A stretch of DNA of 64,000 nt from Armigeres subalbatus (Eukaryota; Arthropoda; Insecta; Diptera; Culicidae): positions 1 to 64,000 of the forward strand of contig NW_026943260.1 of the NCBI RefSeq assembly GCF_024139115.2, given 5' to 3'. Of this stretch, positions 21,272 through 33,269 are shown in pieces (the stretch's first letter is position 1; every line of letters begins with the position of its first letter). A program made the translations under genes and the position numbers. The notes beneath the pieces were generated by a model. The model was not told where the DNA came from and searched no databases. It saw only the letters and a list, made by a program, of their open reading frames with translations.

Positions 21272-23721
21272 ATGTCCGTCTAGCCGTGAAGGACATTCTT
21301 AGATATCTCAAGTTTGTCGCAATTGCATAGAATGCCAACGTACCTCGATATTAATAATTCTTATCATATTATTTTATAAATAATTCAATAATTTCATATT
21401 GAAACCAGTTAATTAGAATTTCTAGAAGTACATTGCACAAATTGAGCTCAATTGTCCTTATGATCCAAGAATAACATTATGAACAAAATGTAATTAACAA
21501 TAAGTAAATAAATAATTTGAAAATAGATGGTTTCAGTTTCAGGGCAATCAGTGCAATCATACAATCCTACAATGCTGCGTGGGAATGTATAACTTCTATA
21601 GTTACAACACATCATCAATTCATCATAAGGTGAATGGAGCTCTCTTCTAAAATCCACAATTTTTTTTTACTAGAAGTGAAAAGCAGGAGAATAAATCGGC
21701 AAAATATATGCAGCTTCTACATTACAATATTTATATAAGGACTGAGGAATCAAATTTTAATCAGATTAAAGCACATCCAAGCCAACAGTTCCATTCCATC
21801 ATTCTAGGAATGCAACTAAATCCAGCAAACCCATGGAAACTGAAATTATAGCCGGAGTCATTTGCACAGTGAAGCGAAGATAATTATTGCCCTGCAATAT
21901 CCGTACCTGACCTGCATCTCCGAGCAGCTCATTCCGAATGCCATGAAGTGTGCCTTCCTCACAAATCGGATTCCAGTTCCGCCCACATTGCGGCGGAGGG
22001 TGTGAAGTACAGTTTATAATTAACTTTTATAATCCTGTTTCCGAAAGCTTTCGTATCGCACAGAATATTTGGTCCTCGCATGTATATCTGATGAGCACGA
22101 CAGTCGGTGCAAATAAATACGGCTCAGATCATCGGGGGCAAAAGGATTCACCATTCCGGGCTCTGGCATCTACGGCCCGAGATATGGATACGGTTGGCTT
22201 ATCCGAGAGAAAGTAAGTCATCCGAAAATGCCAAACAAACAGCCCGACATATAGAGACAGAAGGGCACATAGAAAACGACAAATAGCATAAACAGTACCC
22301 AGATATGTCAACAAATAAACAGGTCCGGATTAGAAGCTTATTTTTGCTCTCTCGTGTCCTTTCGCCTTATGAACCATAGAGGCATTGCATCATTCCTGTC
22401 AGAAAATGCACCGACTCGATCCCCGTCTAAGCAGCATACTGCCCGAGGTTTAACTTTTGCATGCTGTGAGCTCAGGCTGGATTTACAGAACGAAATCGAG
22501 AAAAAAGTGCTTTCGGATGACAGGTTCTTCACGATCGGTTTCGGCAAAATCGATTGGCAACAGTTTTGACAATTCAATTTCACTGGCCATGGCGTGGATG
22601 GACCACACATGCCAATCTACACTCTGGACCACACAACACGTGTCTCCGGACCGGAGCAATTTTGGTTCCATTGCCGCCGACGGTATGAATCAAAATTATT
22701 CTAATTTCGCCCTAAGCACTTTTTGAAATTCGTTCGATTCGGTCCATTAATAACTACTTAAAAATGCAAACGTGTTCGATACATTGTAGATTGCAGACAT
22801 TTTTGAGCAAAAGGTTTAGTTTGGTTATAGATATTGATAAGTCAGAAGTTGAATTAAAAATTAACAAATTTTGTGTAATGAACAATTATTTTTGTATTCA
22901 AATGAAAATAGAAACATCTAAATGTAAATGTCTAAACAAAATTTATCACGCTTTCGTCATCCTGAGCAGCTACACCGGCTGTCGCCATCCGCTAGTTTTC
23001 GAATTGACCGAAGACCGGTCGCACCCCTTCCACCTGCAAGGAAAAAGCCCTAAAGTAAATTCAGAAGAAGAAAAAAAACTGTGTATGTACTTTGAGCCAC
23101 ACCACAGCTAATCGCTTCATTCTGCACCAATTTTGCGATTTGAAATGGAAATAATTTTTAAGAAACGGTTCTCTGCGTCCGCTGCTCTTCATCGACCATC
23201 CGCCGTCCAAAAGTGCAACGGTGACGAAGGTTTCCCAACTTCAGCTGCGGCCAGGCGAACAGACTGTTGGTTGGTCGCACGTTCGCTCGCTTTCCATATA
23301 CAGCAGTTTGGGGTTATTTGAGAGATGATGCTGGTGTAAAAGATGTTTCCTACAATTTTTGTAGGAAAATACTCTTTGACCATTGCTAGGCAAATTTCAT
23401 AAGTATTCAGTCTAAGGGCAAAAAAATGTATTCCGAATTAATGGTGTGCGGAGTGAAGGGGCGTTGGTGACATTTTATCAAATCAAATTAAATCAAACCA
23501 GGTAATTCCTTCGCTACACAAATCATGCGAAGAGTGTAAAGTTTTGCGTGTGAAATTTTGCTTATATTTCTAACATCGTGAGAAGTTACGACTTGTTATA
23601 CGCACCTGGCTTGGAACAGGATTAACTAAAAAGTAGATGGTTGTATCCGAGACACGAGCGCCAATTGGACGTAGGGTTACGTAAAATGTAGTATAAATTT
23701 TATACTACAATAAAAAACTCT
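21272..23721. other. No recognisable gene
   Basis: About 2.4 kb with several short frames (for example 22354-22569, 22764-23111), none with a motif I know. Composition is less A/T-biased near 22.3-22.7 kb and 23.15-23.3 kb, so unique host sequence or an old gene relic is possible. Confidence 0.4.
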
Positions 23722-23880
23722 CAACGACGAGTGTTTGCGTTGCTACCGACAGAAAATTTCTGCTATCGCCAAGTGATTATGACATGCACTTTTGTCTCAG
23801 CTCAACCTTCCCTTGTGCAAAATGATGATTCCAAAAAGAACTTATTTCTTTTCAATAATGCCTTTCTAATCCGGTTTTCG
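23722..23880 (+). repeat. Repeat unit N1, upstream of the H2B relic
   Basis: Shares tttgcgttgctaccgac, a ctgctatcgccaa/gcgattatga stretch and aatgcctttctaatc with units at 24.3-24.5, 24.6-24.8 and 54.9-55.1 kb. The H2B-like sequence begins where the similarity stops. Confidence 0.5.
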
Positions 23881-24150
23881 CGACCCATTGGCATAACGAC
23901 CAGAACGAAGCAACGAATAACGTCGAAAGCGATGTGCATCATGAACAGCTCCATAAACGACATCTTCGAGGGTATCGCGGATGAGGCCTCCCGTCTGACG
24001 CCTACAACAAACGCTAAACGATCACCTGTCGCGAAATTCAGATCGTCATCCACTTCTTGTTACCGGCCGACCTGGCCAAGCACGCCGGCCGTCTCGACGG
24101 AGATCAAAAACTTCATCTGCGCCTTCACCAATTACACCAGCTCCAAGTGA
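23881..24150 (+). pseudogene. Histone H2B pseudogene
   Basis: Translation matches the histone fold of H2B, a nucleosome core subunit, from the helix 1-2 region to the C-terminus. ITSKAMCIMNSSINDIF, EASRL, then (one frame away) YNKR, TITCREIQ and LLPADLAKHA, then back in the first frame NYTSSK and a TGA stop. The order is exactly that of H2B. A stop after YNKR and two frameshifts break it. The N-terminal tail and first helix are missing; repeat unit N1 sits there instead. The histone 3' stem-loop follows the stop, so it derives from a replication-dependent histone gene or its transcript. Confidence 0.85.
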
Positions 24151-24181
24151 ACAAGAACGAGGACGTTGATCCACCCAAAAC

Positions 24182-24197
24182 GGCCCTCTCCAGGGCC
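24182..24197 (+). terminator. Histone mRNA 3' stem-loop
   Basis: ggccctctccagggcc forms the 6-bp stem and 4-nt loop of replication-dependent histone mRNAs (consensus GGYYYTHHTHARRRCC, here with one loop deviation). It starts about 30 bases after the H2B stop, the expected distance. A purine-rich cagaagagagggg follows, as in the downstream U7-binding element. Confidence 0.7.
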
Positions 24198-24274
24198 TCC
24201 ACCGGGCTCACAGAAGAGAGGGGCTTCCGTACTGCGCATGCAGGAAATCAGAATTTAAAAAAAATGTACTTCAC

Positions 24275-24860
24275 TGCTACTGACACCAGCCACTTAAAAA
24301 ATTACCGTTGAATCACGATAGATGCCATCCATGCGAATATGTTTTTGCAGCGTTTCTCGTTTCGATTATGATTTGCAGATTGAAAAACAATTATTTCGAC
24401 TCTATCTTCTCTTGTGTACAATGATGAACCAATGTTGTACTTGTGTATTCTAAAATGAATCAATTTGTTTTCAATAATGCCGCTTTCTAATCACAAACAG
24501 CAACAGAACCTAAATCAGAAGCTAGCGAAAATTTCACTTGACTGAAACTGACGCCAACGTCAGCCACTCGATGATTTGAGACGTCATCCCTGTGAATAAA
24601 TTTTTGGAGCGTCTCCTTCCGCCGAGCGTTTGCGCTGCTACCGACGAAGAGTTTCTACCATCACAAAAGCGATTATGATTCGATCTTTGAAGAAAATTTG
24701 TCTAAGCTCTACCTTTTCTTGTGTAAAATGGAGATTCTGAACGCCAACGCCATTTTTTCGATAAAAGAACCGATTTTCTTTTCACAATGCGCCTTTCTAA
24801 TCACCAACAGCAACCAAACGAAGGTCCAAACATTGCGCTAAAATTTCTCTTGAGTGCTGT
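24275..24860 (+). repeat. Two tandem units of repeat N (N2, N3)
   Basis: 24275-24540 and 24541-24860 resemble each other in order: actgac.ccagccac, ttttt.gagcgt/cagcgtttctc, cgattatgatt, tgtgtacaatg/tgtgtaaaatg, gcctttctaatca.caacagcaac. A unit of about 260-310 bp duplicated in tandem downstream of the H2B relic; perhaps a decayed spacer of a histone-related repeat, but that is inference. Confidence 0.5.
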
Positions 24861-24909
24861 TGCTGTTGGCAACGGTCAATCGATGAATAAATCGCTCTTT
24901 CCACTGGGA

Positions 24910-25253
24910 CCGCTGCTATCGATGTCATCTTGCGACAGCTGCTATGCGGCCCTCGTGTCCACTCTCCATGATGTCTTGATTGAACTGAGGATTAGGATTG
25001 CACGATTTTGATGCCTGTGCTTTGCACGGGATTGGTTGGTTCACCGATTTTTAACAGTGCTTGCCAGAAATCATGTTTTTAATAGTTGAGCGCTTTCCAC
25101 CCATCCTTTACAATAGTTGGGTAAAATCTTGAAGAGTTCATCGATCGATTGATATCATAATCTTAAAAATCGATAGAAAGACGGCTGAGATATTAGCTCA
25201 TACTTCATGACCACTTTTTGTGACGGTCTCAAACTTGAAACTGCAGATTAACT
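24910..25253 (+). repeat. Segment X of a tandem duplication (first copy)
   Basis: About 344 bp nearly identical to 27729-28080, from ccgctgct(atcg) to cagattaact. No gene is recognised in it. It marks the left edge of the unit duplicated around RTE copy C. Confidence 0.85.
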
Positions 25254-26253
25254 TTCTTATCATTCTGAAGGACGTTATCCTACATAAAAAAAACTAGATC
25301 AGAATATTCTCGAAGTTTCGGACTTTAAGTCTATAAATTTTTATACGACTCTTTGAGAATAGTCCCATCGTCATTCATCGGAGGATAACATTTGCCAAAA
25401 CATTGGAACGAATTTCAACCGGTCGTTCTACGTTCTATAGATCTAAGAGCCGAAACTTCGAAAATAGCTTTTTGAAAAAAGTACAATTGTAAATGTAATG
25501 AAATTCAGTTCTGCATTTAAACTTGAGAAAATTATTAAGCTTTTTTAGTGGAATGTGTTTATGTGTCATAAGACGAGTGAAATACTATGGAATATTCTAA
25601 TACAATCATTATATTGAAATCATACAGTTTTGCATTATTTTAATACAGTATGTGTAATTTTGTTCAATATTTTGTTTTAAAATCTTACAAAGTTTTTGGC
25701 CCTGTAAAGGACCGCCTAACTGCTAATCATGCGTCTGCTCAATCACTAACTAAACAGCAGCCAATCATTAATCCGAAACTTGCAAGATAATATCACTTGT
25801 ATGCTGCTGCTGGCCAATCACACGATCATTTTCCGCTATGCTGGAGCAGAAACGTTGAGGTTGAATTATCAGCAGTAACTACTGAAGGCCACCACCGCGA
25901 CCGATGCTGATGATATTCAGTCGCAACCGTCTTCGGCGCCCCTGTGGCAGCGCTGCTGTGTCCGCTGTCCGCGAAATCTTGTTCGATCCTAGGATTGTAG
26001 CCAAACCCAAACAGGTTGCTCGATTTCGATGTCTGTGTTTGTGATGCGCGCGCGGGATTTTACCAATCATCGTTGATCAATGATTGAAAATCAATTATTT
26101 CAGAAGGATATATAGCGTTGAATCTTCTTTGGTCCAACAAAATTGAAAATCTATCGAGAAATGACTGGAATATTAACGTTCAAAGTCTATCATGTTTTCT
26201 TGACGCTTTTCGATTTTCGCAATAGCAAAGTATACCCCAAACGGCATACAGTT
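25254..26253. other. Spacer, first part of the segment lost from the second unit
   Basis: No gene. Near 25541 a lone agcttttttagtggaatg motif matches the flank of the palindromic MITEs. A diverged relative of segment X is suspected around 25860-26070 (shared cgatttcgatgtctgtg-like phrases). Confidence 0.45.
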
Positions 26254-26487
26254 CTTGAAAAATTAAATACAGAATGTTATGCTGAAAACCGCGAGAAGAT
26301 TAGAGTTTATTAGGCAAAGATATTAGCATTTTACTGGAGTGTTGTAGGGGTGAATTTATTTCTTTTCAAAGGTAGAAGAAACGAAATTTGCTCAAACCCC
26401 ACTTCAGAGAAATGCTAATAACTTAGCCAGGAAAACTTTAAGCTTCTCGCGGTTTTCTGCATAACTTTCTGTATTAAATTCTTCAAG
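26254..26487. mobile_element. Foldback element
   Basis: A 234-bp hairpin. The left arm includes tacagaatgttatgctg and aaaccgcgagaag, the right arm cttctcgcggtttt and gcataactttctgta; ggattagcattt-like inner arms also pair (tattagcatttt/gaaatgctaata). Non-coding MITE-like. Confidence 0.7.
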
Positions 26488-27303
26488 ATCTGAATGAGTA
26501 TCATAGTTCTTCATCGTAAGTTGTGCCGTCCAACTGCAATTCACTGTTTAATGATGTTTCTGCACACATTTTTGCATATAAACTTCCAACAAGTTTAGCA
26601 CCGCCCAAACTTTGACCGATTTGGCTGAAATTTGATTCAGAGCATTAGGTCATCAAATAGAACCGAATGAGAAGGTGACCCATCTTCCTGAAATTCTGCA
26701 ATAATGCATCCTGGAAACACTCACGAAATAATTAATCTGTGTCTTACCAACGCAATTCTACCGAACTAAATTTAGAATTCAATTCCTTCTATTCGTTTGA
26801 ATGATCTTTACTCATATCAATCCTCCACGAGTTCCTTCAATTTTATAGAAATGTTCGTCTAAGGATCCCTTCACCGCAGCTTCGAGTATTTGACAAGAGT
26901 CGTCATAAACTCTACCGGGAAGATAATGACGTCCACGATACCATAACACATGCCTGTGCCGTTAACCGGATTCCCAGGAGAAGAGGAACCATCGTTGGTA
27001 GTGACAATGGTTCTGGGGGTGAAAATGGGTCAGCGCCCTTACCGACAGTCTGGAGGTCGGATAAAAAATTTGTTCAAAACGGTCTTTTGAATTTCAGTTT
27101 TCTTGTCCTCAGATACATTAATTCTGTTCCACTACATTCTCACCCCTATTTGACCCATTGTCATCCCCGATGACGGTACAAAGAGTTCGAAGCGTTATAC
27201 ACCAAGAACACCGTTATACATTTAGAAAGGACCCTAAAAGAAATCAAGACATCAGAAACAAACACTTTGATCCAGCTTAGGAAATGTCCGTTCCGAAGAT
27301 CCT
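26488..27303. other. No recognisable gene
   Basis: Intergenic. A short inverted pair around gaaccatcgttggtagtgac/gacaatggttctg lies near 26990-27020. No ORF with family support. Confidence 0.45.
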
Positions 27304-27573
27304 CACAAACGGAACGCTAAAAATATCATTCTCACCATTGTTTTGTAAAATCATGAAGCTTAAGATGACACACGACTTTGTTTTGGCTTAATTTTGTGAA
27401 TGACCACATTTTCAGGGATAACTGACCCCAACGGAAAGTTAAATACCTCCGGAGAGAATGCTTTGTTGTCCCAGAGGTATTCCCGGAGAAATAGGGGTGA
27501 GCCTCCGTATAGGCTTCCCGGTGCGTTTTCCGTAGGAATAAATGGAAATATTTCAATAGTAATTTCGGCTTAA
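27304..27573 (+). repeat. Segment Y (first copy), satellite-like unit
   Basis: Nearly identical to 28081-28354. Its first part (ttgttttgtaaaatcatgaagct and on) is related to the satellite units at 35.9-36.5 kb. Its end carries the RTE target site tagtaatttcggcttaa. Confidence 0.85.
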
Positions 27574-27735
27574 GTATTTATTTATTTATTTATTCAGACT
27601 AAGGCCGAAATCGCCTGTGCGGTATATGAGAGTCTTCTCCATTCGGCTCGGCCCATGGCTACACGTCGCCAACCACGCAGTCTACGGAGGGTCCGCAAGT
27701 CATCTTCCACCTGATCGATCCACCTTGCCCGCTGC
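27574..27735 (-). mobile_element. RTE 3' end fragment truncated at a duplication junction
   Basis: About 160 bp of RTE 3' end with its attta tail, on the minus strand, cut off at gcccgctgc and fused to segment X'. It retains about 46 bp that copy C has since lost. It is the left duplicate of copy C's 3' end, not an independent insertion. Confidence 0.8.
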
Positions 27736-28080
27736 TATCGGCGTCATCTTGCGACAGCTGCTGTGCGGCCCTCGTGTTTACTCCCTTTGATGTCTTGATT
27801 GAACTGAGGATTAGGAATGCACTACTTTGATGTCTGTGCTTGCGATGCACGTACGGGATTGGTTGGTTCACCAATTTTTAACAGTGCTTGCCAGAATTCA
27901 TGTTTTTAATAGTTGAGCGCCTTCCACCCATCGTTTACAATAGTTGGGTAAAATCTTGAAGAGTTCATCGATCGATTGATATCATAATCTTAAAAATCGA
28001 TAGAAAGACGGCTGAGATATTAGCTCATACTTCATGACCACTTTTTGTGACGGTCTCAAACTTGAAACTGCAGATTAACT
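27729..28080 (+). repeat. Segment X' (second copy)
   Basis: Second copy of 24910-25253. It starts at the 7-bp microhomology ccgctgc shared by RTE and X, and joins Y' at cagattaact/cacaaacgg. Confidence 0.85.
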
Positions 28081-28354
28081 CACAAACGGAACGCTAAAAA
28101 TATCATTCACACCATTGTTTTGTAAAATCATGAAGCTTAAGATGACACACGACTTTGTTTTGGCTTAATTTTGTGAATGACCACATTTTTAGGGACCCCA
28201 ACGGAAAGTGAAATACCTCCGGGGAGAATGCTTTGTCTTCACCTAGGTATCCCAGAGGTATTCCCGGAGAAATAGGGCTGAGTCTCCGTATAGGCTTCCC
28301 GGTGCGGTTTCCGTAGGAATAAATGGAAATATTTCAATAGTAATTTCGGCTTAA
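28081..28354 (+). repeat. Segment Y' (second copy)
   Basis: Second copy of 27304-27573, with small indels (about 13 extra bases near 28241). It ends in the TSD of copy C (28338-28354). Confidence 0.85.
28338..28354. repeat. TSD of RTE copy C (left)
   Basis: tagtaatttcggcttaa, repeated exactly at 31598-31614; the first three bases could belong to the element's 5' end, so the TSD is 14-17 bp. Confidence 0.85.
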
Positions 28355-31300
28355 TTATTTATTTATTTATTTATTCAGACTAAGGCCGAAGTGGCCTGTG
28401 CGGTATATGAGAGTCTTCTCCATTCGGCGGAGGGTCCGCAAGTCATCTTCCACCTGATCGATCCACCTTGCCCGCTGCGCACCTCGCCTTCTTGTGCTCG
28501 TCGGATCGTTGTCGAGAACTATTTTCACCGGGTTACTGTCCGACATTCTGGCTACGTGCCCAGCCCACCACAGTCGTCCGATTTTCGCGGTGTGAACGAT
28601 GGATGGGTCTCCCAACAGCTGATGCAACTCGTGATTCATTCGCCTCCTCCACGTACCGTCCGCCATCTGCACCGCACCATGATGGTACGCAGCACTTTCC
28701 TTTCGAAAGCTCCAAGTGCGCGTTGGTCCTCCACGAGCATCGTTCAGGTCTTGTGTCCGTAGAGGACTACCGGTCTAATGAGCGTTTTGTAGATTGTCAG
28801 TTTGGTACGGCGGCGAACTCTATTCGATCGGAGCGTCTTGCGGAGTCCAAAGTACGTACGATTTCCAGCCACTATGCGTCTCCGAATTTCTCTGCTGGTG
28901 TCATTTTCGTCAGTCACCAGTGAGCCCAAGTACACAAATTCTTCTAACACTTCGATTTCGTCACCACCGATGCAAACTCGCGGTGGGTGGCTCACATTGT
29001 CGTCTCTTGAACCTCTTCCTATCATGTACTTTGTCTTCGACGTGTTGATGACTAGTCCGATCCGCTTAGCTTCCCTCTCCAGTCTGATGTAGGCTTCCTC
29101 CATCTTCTCAAAGTTACGTGCCATAATATCTATGTCGTCGGCGAAGCCAACTAGCTGGATGGACTTATTGCAAATTGTACCACTCGTGTTAATCCCTGCT
29201 CTTCGCATTACCCCTTCCAAAGCGATGTTGAATAGCAGACACGAAAGACCATTCTCTTGCCGTAACCCTCTGCGCGTTTCGAAGGGACTCGAGAATGCCC
29301 CTGAAACTCGAACTACGCACATCACCCGATCCATCGTCGCTTTGATCAACCGTGTCAGTTTATCCGGAAATCCGTGTTCGTGCATTAGCTGCCATAGCTG
29401 GTCCCGATCGATTGTATCATATGCGACTTTGAAGTCGATGAATAGATGATGTGTGGGCACGTTGTATTCGCGGCACTTCTGCAGTACTTGACGAATGGCG
29501 AACACCTGGTTCGTGGTGGAGCGTTCACCCATAAAACCCGCCTGGTACTGCCCCACGAACTCCCTTGCAGTTGGTGCTAGTCGACGGCATAAAATTTGGG
29601 AGAGTACCTTGTAGGCGGCGTTCAGCAATGTGATTGCGCAGTAGTTGCTACAATCTAGCTTATCGCCCTTTTTGTAAATAAGACACACGACTCCTTCCAT
29701 CCACTCCTACGGCAAAACTTCCTGCTCCCAAATCTTGGAAATGACCCAGTGCAGCGCTCTAGCCAGTGCCTCACCACCGTGTTTAAATAGCTCTCCTGGT
29801 AGTTGGTCAACCCCAGGGGCTTTGTTGTTCTTCAGCCGGCCAATCTCCTCCTGGATTTCCTGGAGATCCGGAGCCGGTAAAATTATGTCCTGCGCGCGTT
29901 CTCCCATCACCATACCGCCATCTTCGTCTTCCACATCGCCATTCAGGTGTTCTTCGTAGTGCTGCCGCCACCTTTGGATCACTTCACGCTCGTTTGTAAG
30001 AAGGTTCCCGTTTATGTCCTTACACATATCAGGCTGTATCACGTGGCCCTTACGTGAACGGTTTAACTTCTCTTAGAACTTTCGTGTATTATTAGCGCGG
30101 TACAGTTGCTCCGTCTCTTCACGGTCTCGATCTTCCTGCTGGCGCTTTTTCCTCCGGAAAATCGAGTTTTGTCTGTTCCGCGCCTGTTTATATCGTGCCT
30201 CGTTCGCCCTTGTGCGGTGTTGCAGCAATCTCGCCCATGCTGCATTTTTCCCATCCACTAACTGCTCACATTCGCCGTCATACCAGTCGTTTCTCTGATC
30301 CGGGGGCACCGTGCCAAGTGCAGCGGTTGCGGTGCTACCAAAGGCGGATCGAATATCTCTCCAGCCATCTTCAAGAGACGCTGCGCCTAGCTGCTCTTCC
30401 GTTGGGAGTGCCACTTCCAGCTGCTGCGCATATTCTTGGGCTAGTCCACCGTCTTGTAGCCGCCCAATGCTAAGCCGCGGCGTCCGACTTCGACGCGTGT
30501 TGTACACCGTCGAGAGTTTTGAGCGCAGGCATACTGCAACGAGGTAGTGGTTGAGGTATCAATATTCGCACTGCGGTAAGTGCGGACGTTCGTGATGTCG
30601 GAGAAGAATTTACCATCGATTAGGACGTGGTCGATTTGGTTTTCCGTTTCTTGGTTAGGAGATCTCCATGTGGCCTTGTGGATAGTTTTGCGGGGAAAGA
30701 AGGTGCTTCGGACTACCATTTCGCGGGAGGCTGCGAAGTTTATGCATCGTTGGCCGTTGTCATTCGATACGGTGTGCAGACTATCTGGTCCGATGACCGG
30801 TCTATACATTTCCTCCCTTCCTACCTGTGCGTTCATGTCACCGATGACGATTTTGACGTCCCGCAGTGGGCATCCATCGTATGTCTGCTCCAGCTGTGAA
30901 TAGTCTCGTCGTCGGGTCTCCCTTCGTGTGGGCAGTGCACGTTGATGATGCTATAGTTGAAGAAACGGCCTTTAATCCTCAGCTTGCACATCCTTGCGTT
31001 GATTGGCTGCCACCCAATCACACGATGGCGCATCTTACCCAGCACTATGAAGCCAGTTCCCAGCTCGTTGGTGGTGCCACAGCTTTGGTAGAAGGTAGCC
31101 GCTCGATGCCCGTTTTTCCACACTTTCTGTCCTGTCCAGCAAATCTCCTGCAGCGCCACGACGTCGAAGTTGCGGGGATGTAATTCATCGTACATCATCC
31201 TGTCGCAACCTGCGAAGCCTATCGACTTTCAATTCCAGGTTCCAAGCTTCCAATCGTGATCTTTTATTCCTCGCCTAGGTCTTTTCCGATTATATCGAGT

Positions 31301-31597
31301 CGCATTATTTCTTATATTGTTCGTAATTATTGGTTTTCCAGGCGGCTTATTGGGCCTGCGCAAACCTCCTGTCTCGTCGGAGGGCCGTCGTGTCAGGGCT
31401 GTTTAGCGTCCAACCTAACACCAGGACTTGGGCTTGTGCGCTTTGAGCGGCACACGGTCGCTTTGGTGGGGTGTACTTGCGGATACATGCAGCTTTTTAT
31501 AGAGGTTTAACAGGGCCCACTGTCAAACCCCACCACATCCTAGGCAAGCTCCACAACTCGCAGATGGCCTGGGGAGGGATCGTCAAGCCCTTGGACA
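28355..31597 (-). mobile_element. Full-length RTE copy C, minus strand
   Basis: 3' end with (attt)n tail at the left, 5' end at the right, flanked by a 14-17-bp TSD. The length of about 3.24 kb is near that of copy A. It carries a 46-bp deletion near 28428 and several small indels. The TATA-like motif lies at 31494-31501. Confidence 0.88.
28367..31198 (-). pseudogene. RTE endonuclease/reverse transcriptase, frameshifted (copy C)
   Basis: Minus-strand reading in order: endonuclease N-terminal half (31198-30833, VALQE), endonuclease C-terminal half (30836-30441, through DHVLIDGKFF; the SDHYLV-like end is altered), linker (30507-30073), pre-RT (30042-29707), RT core with FIDFKVAYD and FADD (29700-28744), and the tail (28672-28367). 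Each block matches copy A closely, so the breaks are recent. At least five frame interruptions and a small tail deletion make it non-functional as one protein; the RT block alone is open for 318 codons. Confidence 0.85.
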
Positions 31598-31614
31598 TAG
31601 TAATTTCGGCTTAA
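31598..31614. repeat. TSD of RTE copy C (right)
   Basis: Second exact copy of tagtaatttcggcttaa. Confidence 0.85.
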
Positions 31615-32129
31615 ACTACCTGTTAAATTCTCATGAACCTCTTGGAAGGAATTCCAATTGATTTTTTAGAAATTATTAGAAGAAAATCCATATATTTGTA
31701 GAAAGTAACATCAACCACGAGCCGAAGTAAACTCGCCCAAAATTAATTAATTAGCACAGACATTTAGCTATTCACAATTCAACTCTTAAATAAGCTCCAC
31801 ATGCCAAATTCAATTTATTGTTTCATTTGTCCCCCGCTTTTAAAGCAGGCAGGGGCTCGACCTATCATAGGAACATTTCTTGACATCAAAAACCTTCAAA
31901 TGCCACATTTGGTTCCATTTGCTTGATTAATTCCCGAGTTACGTAGAAATTTGTGTTTCATTTGTATGGGAGTCCCCCTTCCCAGAGGAGGGGAGGGTCT
32001 TGAATCATCTTAAGAACCTTCCCCGGAACAGAAAACCCCTCTATACAAAATTTCTATAAGGGTAGTTGTTGCTAGTCGCGATTGGCCGAGGAACAACAAA
32101 TAATGTACAGCTCACCAAATGAATAGTTT
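31615..32129. other. No recognisable gene
   Basis: Intergenic; no ORF or repeat recognised. Confidence 0.5.
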
Positions 32130-32345
32130 TCTCGGGATCAAAAAGCTATTCTCACTGTACATGCTTCGGAGTTTCTTTAATTCATGATCAATAACGATGC
32201 CGGGAATGTTCGCACAGTCAATTACGAATAGGGGGTGGAAAATTGGTTCGACACCCATTGCTACAAGGGACCGAGGAATCCTCTGCATCTCCATGAGCGC
32301 ACTGGAAAGGGATAGTATGTTAGTTGGGAAGGAAATATATTGGAA
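32130..32345 (-). repeat. Dispersed middle-repetitive sequence, copy 3
   Basis: Reverse-strand relative of 9970-10205 and 20716-20955, with ggagatgcagagg, ctcggtcccttgtagcaa and the conserved gtt-attgatcatga end. Confidence 0.5.
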
Positions 32346-32514
32346 ATCGCCTTGATAAGCGACTAATTATTTCTTTTGAAAAACGCCATAATCATGATGA
32401 TATAAAAACGGAAAAGCAACGGGTGTCTTACGTATTTTTGCGAAGACTGATTCGATATCTTAGCTACTTCGCGACGACTAAAACACGCACTGCACAACGC
32501 ATGCTCGATGGCTA

Positions 32515-32790
32515 CACTCTAACTGGAGAAACACGACTGGACAAGAAACAAATTTTCACTTTCTGATTAACTCACTCGGGCAAAGCAGGACAAAATTACG
32601 ATAACCGGCCGATCGTTTTGATTTCCGCACAATGCAAAACTAAATTTCGTTGACCAGCCGATCCTCTTACTGGAGGAACACGACTGGACAAGAAACAAAC
32701 TTTAATTTTCTGATTAATTTACTCACCCGCACAAAGCAAAACTAAATTTCGATGACCGGCCGATTCCCTCACTGAAGAATCATGACTGCC
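32515..32790 (+). repeat. Minisatellite of about 95-100-bp units
   Basis: Units share aacacgactggacaagaaac, ctgattaa.t.actc, caaa.caaaactaaatttcg and gaccggccgat. Two near-complete units and partial ones run directly up to the GGCCGAA array. Confidence 0.65.
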
Positions 32791-33140
32791 ATATGGTCAA
32801 AAATGTCGTTTGGCTGAAGAAGTCATTTGGCCGAAATCCGAAATTCTAATTGCCTATGTTCTTGTTTAAAACTTTATTACCGCGTTTTGTCCGAAGAAAT
32901 CGTTTGGCCGAATAGGTCATCTCATCATTCAAAATGTTCGTTTAGCAGAAAAGGCCATTTGGATGGAAGGGTTATACTCCAAAAAATGTCGTTCGGCTGA
33001 ACAGTTCATCTGGCCAAGTGGGTCAATTGACAAAAAAGTAATTCGTCCGAAACGTTTGTTCGACAGAAATGGTCATCTGGCTGGAAATGTGCTTTGGCCA
33101 AAAAGGTAATTTAGCCGAAAATTTCATTTGGCCGAACCAT
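32791..33140 (+). repeat. Degenerate GGCCGAA array, left arm
   Basis: About fifteen diverged units around catttggccgaaa(a/t)ggt, all in one orientation. It pairs with the opposite array at 33270-33760 across a spacer with gagaaatgagaagtt and ttctcactcttcac. Confidence 0.6.
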
Positions 33141-33269
33141 ACAACCGTAAATTTCATGAGAAATGAGAAGTTAGAAGTGAGAAATCTTATTTCTCACTTA
33201 TTCTCACTCTTCACTACACACGAAATTCACGGTCGTATAATTTGTTCGGTATATTACCTTTTCGGACCA

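Noticed and set aside
25860..26070. A histone H2A relic
   Set aside because: A GAP...ATEY-like phrase on the minus strand faintly recalled H2A, but flanking residues do not follow the H2A order. It resembles segment X instead.
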